The notes below the pieces were generated by a model that worked only from the letters and a program-made list of their open reading frames with translations, was not told the DNA's origin and searched no databases. Positions 46,680 through 55,834 of a stretch of 64,000 bases of DNA are shown piece after piece. How positions within the stretch are numbered: position 1 is the first letter of the stretch; every line of letters begins with the position of its first letter. Source of the DNA: G963665545 sp963665545 (GTDB taxonomy: Bacteria > Pseudomonadota > Gammaproteobacteria > Xanthomonadales > SZUA-36); contig CAXXKZ010000011.1 of assembly GCA_963665545.2 (NCBI GenBank), positions 372,001-436,000 on the forward strand, written 5' to 3'. The translations under genes were made by a program, and so were the position numbers.

Positions 46680-46973
46680 ACATTGATCCCTGATACACCT
46701 GCGGTGGAAGCATATTCTAGCGTCTTTGAGGCCATGAAATACCACCAACCACAGCCGCATGGACAGCCCGACAATTACCGAAGCGTGTGACCTGGACGAC
46801 AGCAGTTGCATGATGATTCGCAATGGTAAGGCGCATGACGGCAGTGAAGCTGCGCGCAATTGTTACCACGTCATCCCGGATGTCGCTTCGCTCCTCCGGG
46901 AAGACTTAGAGGGCTCTTTGCGATCACCCGAATGGTTGATTTTGGCTTTTGGGATCGGACTAATTGCGGCGCT

Positions 46974-48138
46974 TCATTTGACCAAAGGTGGGTCGATCGT
47001 GCCCGAAACTTCGTAAATCGGTTGTTGCGTATTGCCGTATACCTGCAGAAGCACCGTGGTGGTTTCACACGGCGTGTCCTGTGATTTATTGTTTCCATAA
47101 ATCTCCCAGACTTGCGTGCCTTCGGCCTGGGTCAGGGTGGTCTTCAGGTTCAGGGGGGTGTTGTCGTATTCAATATCAATTGTTGCATTGGCACCATCAC
47201 AGATGCCCATGGTGACCGATTCGGTCAGATCCTTTTCAACGAGGGATCGTGCGTCAATGACCAGGCCTGTCTGAACATATCCGTAAGAATGCGTTGCGGT
47301 CGCAGCCCAAAAGAAATCTTCGAGATCGGTAACGCAATTGTTTTCATCCAGTTGATTCGCATCGAACATTCTAAAAGCAGTGACGCTTGGACTGAAACAT
47401 ACAGAAGCTGGCGCCGTTTCGACAAAAATGGTTCGTCCTTCAACATCAACGCCTTCGCCGCTGCCTCGCAATTGAGCGGCGTCCGGAATCGAGGTATACA
47501 TTTCATTCAAGGCAATGACCTGCAGCCCGGTCAGACTACGAGGCACTTCTGAACCGTAATAGCTATCCATGATGTTGATAAGCACTTCGGCGCCTGAGCG
47601 CATCTGGCCTTCCCGGAATTTTTTGAACCATGTCGCTGTGTGACGATTGGCAACCGCATCAATTACATTTTCGTTCTGTTCTACCATGACATGTCCCACA
47701 GTAGACTCAATGCCGATCAACTCCCCTTTTGTTCTGAAAAAGGCGTGGATAGTAACGGCGTTGACGGAGTCTGGAAGACAATATTCAACTTTGTACCGGC
47801 CATCTCCGACGTCTTCTATGAACAATGCGTTGGTGTCGGCCTCTGTAAACGTCAAAGACTGGATATCCAGGATGTTTAAGCCGGAACTTGAGTCATCGAC
47901 CACCCACTCCGTTAGCACTTCGGTGAGTGTGCCTGATCCTCCCGGGGCAATAATTTCTTCTTCCATTCCATCTGACCAACTCAAAGAGATCAGTGGCAGT
48001 CTGATTCAATGTCAGCGTGACCCCAACCGGCTTCTCGAGATCTTGGCAAACTACAACCGCTGATAGATTTCCCGCCCATCCCAATCCGAGTGCAAGAACC
48101 AGCAACAGAATCGCGTGGTGTGAAGTTTCGCCTTTCAT
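46974..48138 (-). pseudogene. Unrecognised secreted protein, frameshifted
   Basis: A signal peptide (MKGETSHHAILLLVLALGLG) and VVVCQDLEKPVGVTLTLNQTATDL lie in one frame. From about 47985 the other frame continues naturally as SLSWSDGMEEEIIAPGGSG and beta-rich sequence to 46974. A short deletion of a repeated CTGAT-like word near 47980 would explain the shift. The joined protein of about 388 residues is Asp/Glu/Thr-rich and has paired Cys. No family is recognised. Confidence 0.6.
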
Positions 48139-48268
48139 ATTGACCTTTTCATTTGGACGCTAACTCGAAATTGAAAGTCGTGACCCACGATAGCATATCG
48201 ACGAGTGGTGGGGTCAGAGGCCTTTTTTTTCGATATCATGTGATGCCCACCGTTTTTGGCCCTTACAT

Positions 48269-49516
48269 ATGAGATTGTTAACCGGACGCTTAGGCAAGAA
48301 CTTCACCACTGCAATTACAGGTTTGCTGGTCTTGCTGCTGGTACCACCCGCCTGGCCGGCAACGCTGGGCGATGCAGAATTTGCGGACCTTGCCAAAGAT
48401 CTGCAATTGACACTGAATCAGCTCCAGGCGGAACAGGGATTTCCCGGCGCCACTGCGGCGGTCGCGCTTGGCGATGGCCGACTAATCAAGATCGCCACGG
48501 GCATGGCCGACGTTGAGCGCGGTATCGCCATGACGCCCGATCATCGCCTGATGGGTGGCAGCACCGGCAAAACCTATGTTGCTGCGGTGGCCGTGATACT
48601 CGAGTTGGATGGCGTCTGGGACCTTGACGACAAGCTCAGCCGATATCTTGGCGACAGGCCCTGGTATAAGGATATCGCCAACAAAGACACCATGACTTTG
48701 CGCAACCTGCTGCGGCATCGGTCTGGTGTTGAGAATTACTACGACCTGCCAAGATTTCACGAACTTGTCGCTGAAATGGCTAAGAAAGGGAGGGGAATTG
48801 ACGAGTTCAGCCGTGAAAAATTAATCCGCTTCGTTGTCGGACTGCCTCCGCTTTTCGAAGCGGGCAAGGGCTACCGCTACACCGATATTGGTTACATTCT
48901 CATCGGTGAGGCTATTGAGGCCGTCACCGGCGAGGATTATTTTGAGGTGCTGGAAAACCGGCTGCTCCATCCGCTGGGGCTGAACCTGACCGGGCGCAGC
49001 AAACGTCGCATGGCGGGCATCACACAGGGCTATGCACCAGATACCGGCCCGCTGGTACCGGGTATTACCCGGATGCTCGCAGACAACGGTGAACTGAAAT
49101 TTGACCCTGCACTTGAGTTTACAGGTGGTGGGCTGGTCAACAACTCGGGTGACATGGCCCGATGGCTGGTGGCCCTGTATTCTGGCCGTGCCATTTCCAT
49201 CGATGCGGTCAGGGACATTACAGCGCCGCCAGATCACCCGACTGATCGGGAGAATGAATCGGGTAACTATTATGGACTGGGAGTTTTTGTACGCACCCAT
49301 GCCAATGGCCCAACGACCTGGGGTCATGGTGGGTACTTTCCCGGCTATCGAAGTGCAATGCAATATCTGCCAGAGCATCAATTCGCAGGGGCAGTTCAGC
49401 TCAACACCGAGGCGGGTGTTTGGGCCAGCGAGCCGGCGGCGCCAGGCGAAAAACGCCCTAACGCAGAACGGGCCCTGGCACGCCTCCAGACTGTGGTATT
49501 ACAGGCCTTGGAATAG
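48269..49516 (+). CDS. Secreted PF00144 serine hydrolase (beta-lactamase/esterase family)
   Basis: A signal sequence (FTTAITGLLVLLLVPPAWPA) precedes the serine beta-lactamase fold. The SxxK motif is GGSTGKTYVA, the YxN-equivalent is YRYTDIGYILIG (Tyr-Thr-Asp), and the third motif is WGHGGYFPGY (HxG). LRNLLRHRSGVENYYD is the usual LLxHxSG motif. The family covers esterases, D-aminopeptidases and MlrB-type peptidases. 415 residues. A GGGGTCAGAGG repeat word lies just upstream, near 48209. Confidence 0.88.
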   Translation: MRLLTGRLGKNFTTAITGLLVLLLVPPAWPATLGDAEFADLAKDLQLTLNQLQAEQGFPGATAAVALGDGRLIKIATGMADVERGIAMTPDHRLMGGSTGKTYVAAVAVILELDGVWDLDDKLSRYLGDRPWYKDIANKDTMTLRNLLRHRSGVENYYDLPRFHELVAEMAKKGRGIDEFSREKLIRFVVGLPPLFEAGKGYRYTDIGYILIGEAIEAVTGEDYFEVLENRLLHPLGLNLTGRSKRRMAGITQGYAPDTGPLVPGITRMLADNGELKFDPALEFTGGGLVNNSGDMARWLVALYSGRAISIDAVRDITAPPDHPTDRENESGNYYGLGVFVRTHANGPTTWGHGGYFPGYRSAMQYLPEHQFAGAVQLNTEAGVWASEPAAPGEKRPNAERALARLQTVVLQALE

Positions 49517-49570
49517 CCGCCTAACTGCACAACGGCAACACCTGGTTGGGATACTGAACAGCCCGTTATT

Positions 49571-51391
49571 TTAGTTTGGCGTGAGTTGAGGTGGGGAAGC
49601 CGAGTGGTAAACCAGTTCACCATCAATAATAGTCATAATGACTTCTGTGGCGTGCACCCGCGTGATGGGCGCCTCGAAGGGATTGGTGGCAGTCACGACA
49701 ATATCAGCACGCATGCCCGTTTCAATACTGCCAACCCGGTTGGCGTGACCCATCATTCTGGCGCCATTGGTGGTCAGAATGCGGAATGCAGATTCCAGTG
49801 ATACCGTTTGACTGACCGCCAATGTCTCATCACTGCCTCCCGGCATCTGCCGCGTGACCATGGTTTCCATGGCCAGCCAGGGGTTGACCGACGGCACTAC
49901 GGACCAATCTGAACCGGCCACGACCAATGCGCCTGTGTCCAATGCATCCTTGATGGGAATAAAGCGTTTCATCCGTTCCGCGCCAACGGCGTTGAGCGCA
50001 TCCAGCGAAGCAATAGGAGTTGGATACCATATATAGGGTGAGAACTCCCATGCCATGTGCAGATCCCGCGCTCGGAGGATATCCGCGAAGCTGACAAAAC
50101 TGTTGTGCCCAACGTGGTGCATCGGCCCACCCCAGCCATTGGCTTCACGGGCAACCGCCACCGCATCCATGGCCGCTCGCACCAAAGCGTCGCCGGCTGC
50201 GTGAAACTTGATCTCCAGACCCTGGCGATCATAGCGAGTGACAATTTCGTCGAGTTGGCGCTGCGGCACCATTAGAAACCCCTTGTCGGGGCGGCCACTT
50301 TCATGCGCACCTCTGGGCTCCTGGTAGGGCTCCAGCATCGCGGCTGTGCGGCTCTCAAGGGGGACGCCATCAAGAAACATCTTGACGCAGTCCGTTGCCA
50401 ATCGCGCACGGGCGTAATGCTCACGTTGTGCGATTGAGGACTCATTGGCCAAGCGCAATGCATCGGGTGTTGGCGACCAAACCAGGCAAGCCCGTACACG
50501 CTGCTTGATTACGCCTTCCTCCGACAGCGCGGCGATGGTTGCAAGCTCTTCACCCCGAACACTGGCGATCTGGTAGGAGGTAATGCCGAATGAAAGCATG
50601 ATGTTCGAAGCCAGTGTCAACGCCAGGCGCTTGCGCGCCTCGTTGGGGGGTGGCATTGCACGGTAGGCCAGACCCACCGCGGTTTCACGCAGCAGGCCAT
50701 TGGGTTCACCGCTTGCGTCACGTTCGATAATGCCATCGGTAGGGTTCGGTGTCTCTGGCGTAATGCCGGCCACCTCCAATGCTCGGGAATTGAGCCAGAC
50801 GCTGTGGTGTGCCTCGTCTGTCAGAATCACGGGGTTGTGCGGGGCCACCTCATCCAAAAATTCCTTGTTCTGTTGACCCGGCTCAAACACCGCGCCAATC
50901 CAGTTACCTCCCTGAATCCACTCGCCAGGCTCTTTGTCAGCAACACATTTGCCCATAGCCTCCGCGATCTCCCCGGGTGCTGCCCCGGGTGCGAAGCCAC
51001 AGGCAAATTGTTCCAGGCCCGCGAACAGCGGATGGACGTGCATATCATGCAGCCCTGGCAGCACAGTGCCGCCGTCGAGGTCTATCAGCTCAGTATCCGC
51101 GGATTGCAGGGCCTTAATCTCCGCAGCCGCGCCAACCGCCACTATGACACCATCACTGATCGCCAACGCTTCCACCCACCCCGCGGGCGTCAGCACCTGG
51201 CCGTTGGTGAGAATCCGATCAATATGTCGGTCCGCGCCGGGCAAACCTGGAGATTCACCGGGCGTGGACTGAGCACAAAGTACCCCGTTTGCCAATACCA
51301 ACAGCGCGATTGCGGCAGCTTGATGCAATCGCCACAGCCGTGAGACAAAATTGAAGCGGAATGGGTCGATCCGACATAGATTTGTGTTCAC
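49571..51391 (-). CDS. Secreted amidohydrolase family 3 (YtcJ-like)
   Basis: GTG 51391 follows AAGGTAA and a signal (LHQAAAIALLVLANGVLCAQ). Metal-site residues are HVHP in LHDMHVHPLF, Lys in TDCVKMFLDGVP, His in IKFHAAGDAL and VGHNSFV, and Asp in VAGSDWSVVP. EAHHSVWLNSRALEVAGI is diagnostic of the YtcJ-like PF07969 group. 606 residues. The substrate is unknown; exported members often act on N-acyl or amide compounds. It converges with the PF00144 hydrolase. Confidence 0.88.
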   Translation of the reverse strand: MNTNLCRIDPFRFNFVSRLWRLHQAAAIALLVLANGVLCAQSTPGESPGLPGADRHIDRILTNGQVLTPAGWVEALAISDGVIVAVGAAAEIKALQSADTELIDLDGGTVLPGLHDMHVHPLFAGLEQFACGFAPGAAPGEIAEAMGKCVADKEPGEWIQGGNWIGAVFEPGQQNKEFLDEVAPHNPVILTDEAHHSVWLNSRALEVAGITPETPNPTDGIIERDASGEPNGLLRETAVGLAYRAMPPPNEARKRLALTLASNIMLSFGITSYQIASVRGEELATIAALSEEGVIKQRVRACLVWSPTPDALRLANESSIAQREHYARARLATDCVKMFLDGVPLESRTAAMLEPYQEPRGAHESGRPDKGFLMVPQRQLDEIVTRYDRQGLEIKFHAAGDALVRAAMDAVAVAREANGWGGPMHHVGHNSFVSFADILRARDLHMAWEFSPYIWYPTPIASLDALNAVGAERMKRFIPIKDALDTGALVVAGSDWSVVPSVNPWLAMETMVTRQMPGGSDETLAVSQTVSLESAFRILTTNGARMMGHANRVGSIETGMRADIVVTATNPFEAPITRVHATEVIMTIIDGELVYHSASPPQLTPN

Positions 51392-51554
51392 ATATTTACC
51401 TTGTTCACCGGCGCCGCTGCGACAGAATGCCTGGCAGTATAGCCACTGCAACGGGAAAAATGGGGTTCTAAGGTGGCGGCCAAGTCCTAGACAATTTCGG
51501 AGAATAAGACCATAGTGTAAGGCTATTTCTCAAAATCAACGGGAGACGGGGCCG

Positions 51555-52001
51555 ATGAAATTATTCCATCTATCTAATAAATTTCTACTGAGCATTGCTT
51601 TCGCAGCTACTTTGGGCGTCAGTGCGTGTTCGGACAAAGGATCTGACGGTGATGAAAGTGCTGTGACCGAGCAAGCAGCCAGCACGGTTGATGAAGCTGC
51701 AGGCGCTGCTGACGAAACAATGGTTGGGGCGGCAGATTCGGTTGAAGATGCTGCTGCCGATGCCTTGGAAGAGACCGCGGATGACGACGCCTTGGAAGAG
51801 ACCGGGAATGACGCCGCAGATGCAATGGAGGAAGTTACCGGTGATGCGGCAGATGCAATGGAGGAAGTTTCCGGTGATGCGGCAAAGGCAATGGAGGAAG
51901 TTACCGGTGATGCGGCAGATGCAGTAAAAAAAGTGGTTGACGACTTAGGGGACGCGGCAGAAGACGTGGTTGACGACTTAGAGGACGCGGCAGAAGATTG
52001 A
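51555..52001 (+). CDS. Acidic lipoprotein with 11-residue LEA-like repeats
   Basis: A lipobox (LGVSAC) follows the signal peptide, with Cys at about residue 25. The mature part is Ala/Asp/Glu-rich. Three near-identical 11-mers, DAADAMEEVTG, DAADAMEEVSG and DAAKAMEEVTG, are followed by DAADAVKKVVDDLG, DAAEDVVDDLE and DAAED. An 11-residue period is that of LEA-group-3 and apolipoprotein-like amphipathic helices. The DNA repeat unit is 33 bp and nearly identical between copies, so the number may vary between strains. Desiccation or osmotic protection of the envelope is a guess from the repeat type. Confidence 0.75.
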   Translation: MKLFHLSNKFLLSIAFAATLGVSACSDKGSDGDESAVTEQAASTVDEAAGAADETMVGAADSVEDAAADALEETADDDALEETGNDAADAMEEVTGDAADAMEEVSGDAAKAMEEVTGDAADAVKKVVDDLGDAAEDVVDDLEDAAED

Positions 52002-52013
52002 TACCAAAAAATG

Positions 52014-52184
52014 GGGTCAGAGTAAACTGGGGTCAGGAGTAAACTGGGGTCAGAGTAAAGTGCCAGAGTCAATCCGGACGTTTAAATCGTAGTACACGGC
52101 TACACCTCTACTCTGGCACTTTACTCTGACCCCAGTTTACTCCACCTCTACTCTGGCACTTTACTCTGACCCCAGTTTAGTCCT
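52014..52184. repeat. Cluster of GGGGTCAGAGTAAAGTGCC repeat units
   Basis: Three forward units start at 52014, 52030 and 52047, the third extending to TGCCAGAGT. After a 40-base spacer, two reverse units (ACTCTGGCACTTTACTCTGA then CCCC) form a 40-bp direct tandem at about 52105-52144 and 52145-52184. Forward and reverse parts can fold into long hairpins. The cluster fills the gap between the lipoprotein and DUF2164 genes. Confidence 0.9.
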
Positions 52185-52262
52185 CCCGAAACATTGTCGA
52201 CGCAGCGCCGGTTTATGCCATCGCTGCGGTCTGTAACGGTGACCACTCAGCCGTAGCCAAAG

Positions 52263-52511
52263 ATGTCGAAAATTGAATTCTCAAAGAACGGAAAAGAGGC
52301 CATAGTCGGCGAGATCAAGCGCTATTTTGATGAAGAACTGGATCAGGAGATTGGCAGCTTCGACGCCGAATTTCTATTGGACTTTTTTTCCGAATCCCTT
52401 GGGCCCTACTACTATAATCGCGGTCTCCATGACGCCAAGCGGGTCCTGGAACAAAAACTCGAAGCCATTGATGATACGCTTTATGAAATTGAAAAACCAA
52501 CTCAAGCATAA
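52263..52511 (+). CDS. DUF2164 family protein
   Basis: The 82-residue protein contains IKRYFDEELDQEIGSFDAEFLLDFFSESLGPYYYNRGLHDAKRVL, the DUF2164 signature. The function is unknown for the family. The MBL-fold gene follows 12 bases later on the same strand. Confidence 0.88.
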   Translation: MSKIEFSKNGKEAIVGEIKRYFDEELDQEIGSFDAEFLLDFFSESLGPYYYNRGLHDAKRVLEQKLEAIDDTLYEIEKPTQA

Positions 52512-52523
52512 GGATTACGCCTC

Positions 52524-53435
52524 TTGAAACGTTGGGTGAAGATATTGATTTTCGTCGTTGTCATTGGCCTGGTTTCTGCGGGATACCTGATATCACAGAT
52601 ACGCGCGATCGACATTGAGCAACTTGACACAGATTTGTGGGTGCTCCGTGGCGCGGGCGGTAACACGGCGGTATTGCGGACCAGTGCCGGCACGATAGTG
52701 GTGGATACCATGACCTTACCGATGCAGGGCAAGCGCATCAGGCAGGTCGCCAAATCGCTGACGGGTTCAGACACTGTTTTACTGATCAATACTCATTACC
52801 ATCTTGACCACACCCATGGCAATCCAGCGTTCGAGCCCGGTACCCGCGTGCTGTCCACCGCGCGAACCTTGTCCCACCTCGAGGCACTGGATGCAGATTT
52901 CTGGTCAGGTGATGCGGCGCAATTGCTCCCGAACGAAACCTTCGCGGATCGTCAAACGCTGATGATCGGTGGCAAGACCCTTGAACTGGTCCATACCGGC
53001 CCGGCTCACACCGATGGCGATCTGGTCGTGGTGTTCCGGGATGAGAGCGTGATTCACCTGGGCGACCTGCTGTTTCATGGTCATTACCCCAACATTGATC
53101 TCGAGGCAGGCGGGTCCGTCCAGAATTGGCCCCTGGCACTTAGACTGGCGTTGAATCTGCCCTTTGAGCGTGTCATTCCGGGGCATGGAGCAACCACCGA
53201 CCGGTCGGGCGTTACGCAGTTTCAGGATTTCATGAGGCAGTTGGCCGGGATAGGCCTTGCCGCTGCCGCCACTGGCGCCAGCCTTGAGGAGACCCTGGCC
53301 ACCGAGCAATTGACTGAAGATGCCAACTACGAACCGTTACGCCTCCTGTTTATTCCCCTTGGACTGGACCGCGATTTCGTCCTGAGCCGTTCGTGGGAAG
53401 AGGCGACGGGAAATTTCACCCGGTCGAACCCATGA
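52524..53435 (+). CDS. MBL-fold metallo-hydrolase, membrane-anchored
   Basis: The TTG start at 52524 is followed by an N-terminal anchor (WVKILIFVVVIGLVSAGYL). Metal motifs are NTHYHLDHTHGN (HxHxDH), GPAHTDGD, IHLGDLLFHGHYP and VIPGHG, typical of glyoxalase II/quinoprotein-relay-like MBL proteins. 303 residues. The stop overlaps the ATG of the next gene (ATGA), so the pair was translationally coupled. The substrate is unknown. Confidence 0.87.
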   Translation: MKRWVKILIFVVVIGLVSAGYLISQIRAIDIEQLDTDLWVLRGAGGNTAVLRTSAGTIVVDTMTLPMQGKRIRQVAKSLTGSDTVLLINTHYHLDHTHGNPAFEPGTRVLSTARTLSHLEALDADFWSGDAAQLLPNETFADRQTLMIGGKTLELVHTGPAHTDGDLVVVFRDESVIHLGDLLFHGHYPNIDLEAGGSVQNWPLALRLALNLPFERVIPGHGATTDRSGVTQFQDFMRQLAGIGLAAAATGASLEETLATEQLTEDANYEPLRLLFIPLGLDRDFVLSRSWEEATGNFTRSNP

Positions 53436-53836
53436 CGGGTGACTTGGCCATCCGGCCCGAGCAGCCTGACGATTTCGATCAAATTGAAAGGGTGATCGCT
53501 GGCGCTTTTCTCGGTCATCCACACAGTGACCAGAGTGAACACCATATCGTCAGTCGCATGCGTGATCAGGGGGGATTGAGCGTGGGCCTGGTTGCCGCGA
53601 TTGAGCAGCAGATTGTCGGCCATATCGCGTTTTCGGAAGTCACCATCGACGGTAAGTCGCAATCCTGGTATGGGCTTGCGCCGGTTGCGGTTGACGCAGA
53701 ATTCCAGCGTCGCGGAATCGGTTCGAAATTGGTACGGGCAGGCATCAATGCCATCAAGCAGATTGGCGCCAGGGGGTGCGTACTATTAGGCGAGCCAGCC
53801 TATGAAATGTACGACTTCGTGGGACGATTTCACTAA
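53432..53836 (+). pseudogene. GNAT N-acetyltransferase (YhbS-like), 3' end replaced by an IS
   Basis: ATG 53432 overlaps the MBL stop. The protein has IVGHIAFSEVTID, WYGLAPVAVDAEFQRRGIGSKLV (the acetyl-CoA Q/RxxGxG/A loop) and GARGCVLLGEPA, matching YhbS-like acetyltransferases. These normally continue with YYxRFGF and a further ~40 residues. Here host sequence ends at 53800 and the last 12 residues come from the IS terminal repeat. Probably inactive or impaired. Confidence 0.8.
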
Positions 53837-54805
53837 CCTCAAAGTGCATTGCACAGGAGAGCGTTATGGATCGTCAAGCACAAAGAGATATTCGCCGGAA
53901 ATTGAATTGTCTACAGTTTGCACAGGAACGCGGGAGTAATGTATTAGCCTGCCGTAAATTTGGAGTCTCCAAGTCATCGTTTTATCGCTGGAAAGCAGGC
54001 TATAGAGAGAAAGGAGAAGCAGGCCTCATCAACTCCAAGCCATGCCCCGAGAACCTACTGCTTCGCACCCCAGCACCGATCGAGGAAAAGATTCTACATC
54101 TACGGCGCACCTACCACTTTGGCCCGGATCGAATCGCCTGGTATCTGGAGCGCTATCACCAGATCAAAATATCGGGCAAGGGTGTTTACTATGTGCTCAA
54201 AAGACATGGACTGAATCGGTTGCCTCAAAATTGTCGCAAGCGCTCTATTCCCACCTTCAAACGCTACCAAAAACAAGTCCCGGGTCATCACATCCAGGTT
54301 GACGTTAAGTTTTTGACTTTTATCGATAAACGCGGCCATAGGCTGAAGCGTTACCAGTACACTGCAATCGATGATGCAACCCGCATCCGAGCCTTGAAAA
54401 TTTATCCCAGGCATACACAGGAAAATGCCATCCGCTTCGTCAACCACGTGATCGAGCAATTCCCGTTTCGCCTGCACACCATCCGCACGGACAACGGTCA
54501 CGAATTCCAGGCCAAATTTCATTGGCATCTGAAGGACCTGGGCATTAATCACTTCTACATCAGACCCGCGACCCCACGATTGAACGGCAAAGTGGAACGA
54601 TCTCACCTGACCGACAAGCTTGAGTTCTATCAACTCATCGATTACAAAGGCGACGTCGACCTGGCCAAGAAATTACGCGACTGGGAGGCCTTCTATAACT
54701 TTCTCAGACCGCACGCTGCACTGAATGGAAAAACCCCCTATGAACGGTTGCGCGAGAAGCTGGTAGCATAGCTGTTCACCGTCCTGCGAAGTTATTACCA
54801 TCACA
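53801..54805 (+). mobile_element. IS481-like element 2, copy B (1005 bp)
   Basis: It is identical over its length to 33670-34674, inverted. The boundaries follow from where the two copies stop matching. No target duplication is visible, and it truncates GNAT on the left and a CMD-family gene on the right. Confidence 0.88.
53866..54771 (+). CDS. IS481-like transposase, copy B
   Basis: The 301 residues are the same as copy A, with the HTH KFGVSKSSFYRW and DDE residues in QVDVKF, RTDNGHEF and GKVERSH. GGAGAGCG precedes the ATG. The intact frame and identity with copy A suggest recent activity. Confidence 0.93.
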   Translation: MDRQAQRDIRRKLNCLQFAQERGSNVLACRKFGVSKSSFYRWKAGYREKGEAGLINSKPCPENLLLRTPAPIEEKILHLRRTYHFGPDRIAWYLERYHQIKISGKGVYYVLKRHGLNRLPQNCRKRSIPTFKRYQKQVPGHHIQVDVKFLTFIDKRGHRLKRYQYTAIDDATRIRALKIYPRHTQENAIRFVNHVIEQFPFRLHTIRTDNGHEFQAKFHWHLKDLGINHFYIRPATPRLNGKVERSHLTDKLEFYQLIDYKGDVDLAKKLRDWEAFYNFLRPHAALNGKTPYERLREKLVA

Positions 54806-55747
54806 CAGGGGAATCAAGCGCCTTTCCAACTCTGTCATTTGAGTAGATGACAGTTTGTCGAGCATGTCGTTGACATCCTCATCGGGCAGCCCTTCCTCCC
54901 GCAATATTTTCCGTGACTCTCCTTCCGTCAGATCACACAGAAGTGATTTGCCAATGATCGCCATGATCAGCGCTTTGGAACGGCGTGGCAATATCCCCGA
55001 ATCCAGCGACTGGTCCAGCATGTTTTTCAACAACCTGGCGCCATGAATTCCATCCAAATTTTTGAACAGTGCCGCAAATGCACCCGCCTTCTCTTGATCT
55101 GAAAACGGAGTGGGGTCAATAATTTTGCGCCTGTTCAATACCTGCCTGAGAACAATATTCACCAGGGGAGAGAACGGGCCGGTCGTCAGTTTTTCCAGTG
55201 GCGCCGGTTGGGTCCCCATTAATGTATTGAATTTGTTGAGAAATATTGATATTGCCGCATGAACAGCCATTTCCTTGACGGCTTCCCTGCTCCAATCCGC
55301 CTTGATGACGGCTTCCATGTCCTCGACAGACGGTCCGGGGTTGCAGCGAGAGAGCACTTTCACGAACCCCAGGCCCTTGGCGTTCCTGGCGGACAGGTTG
55401 TCTGAGAACACTTCGGATTCCAATTCGCGAATGGTCGCTTCCGTCATGCCAGTTACTTTAAGCAGGGCGCGTGAAATACCGTAGCAGTAGCGGCAAGAAT
55501 TGTCCTGACTCACCACCATCGAAATGAGGTCAGCCAGGTGGTAGTCGATAAATGACAGGGGGATGTCCCCCACGCGCAAAACCGCGTCATATGCCCATGG
55601 GCAAGTGCTGATCGCCGCGAAGATCTCGGGTACGTAACCCAATTTCCTTTTGATCCGCGTGCGTTCCTTCGCCCTCAGTTCCGGGCCGGCCTCGGCAAGA
55701 AACGAAGCGCCCCACTGGATTTGATCTAAAGTTGGATTTTGCATCAT
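54776..55747 (-). CDS. AhpD/carboxymuconolactone-decarboxylase-like protein, C-terminus from an IS
   Basis: The 323-residue protein has two AhpD-like halves. The first contains MVVSQDNSCRYCYGISRALLKVTGM, with the CxxC redox pair. The second, from about residue 215, contains LPRRSKALIMAIIGKSLLCD, with a single Cys. The last nine residues (CDGNNFAGR) are read from the IS end; relatives finish with a short ARETxxY-like tail. AhpD-like enzymes reduce peroxides or act as peroxidase-related decarboxylases. It may still fold. Confidence 0.75.
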   Translation of the reverse strand: MMQNPTLDQIQWGASFLAEAGPELRAKERTRIKRKLGYVPEIFAAISTCPWAYDAVLRVGDIPLSFIDYHLADLISMVVSQDNSCRYCYGISRALLKVTGMTEATIRELESEVFSDNLSARNAKGLGFVKVLSRCNPGPSVEDMEAVIKADWSREAVKEMAVHAAISIFLNKFNTLMGTQPAPLEKLTTGPFSPLVNIVLRQVLNRRKIIDPTPFSDQEKAGAFAALFKNLDGIHGARLLKNMLDQSLDSGILPRRSKALIMAIIGKSLLCDLTEGESRKILREEGLPDEDVNDMLDKLSSTQMTELERRLIPLCDGNNFAGR

Positions 55748-55834
55748 CGGTTCTCTCGCAGCCGCTGGACAGCCCCCCCATCAACAGCCCTTAATCGGTG
55801 GTTAGGGAATGGCGTTGGTTCTTTAACACTGTTT

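Noticed and set aside
46759..47016. 85-codon forward frame with a hydrophobic end
   Set aside because: It overlaps the 3' end of the secreted-protein gene, lacks a ribosome site, and its middle comes from a TCCCGGA/TCCGGGA hairpin-like sequence.
52014..52184. CRISPR array
   Set aside because: Units are inverted and palindromic, with irregular spacing and no unique spacers of constant length; no cas genes are present.
33670..54805. Simple inversion between the two identical IS copies as the cause of missing target duplications
   Set aside because: Exchanging flanks between the copies does not create matching short duplications or rejoin the cut genes; additional deletions are needed.
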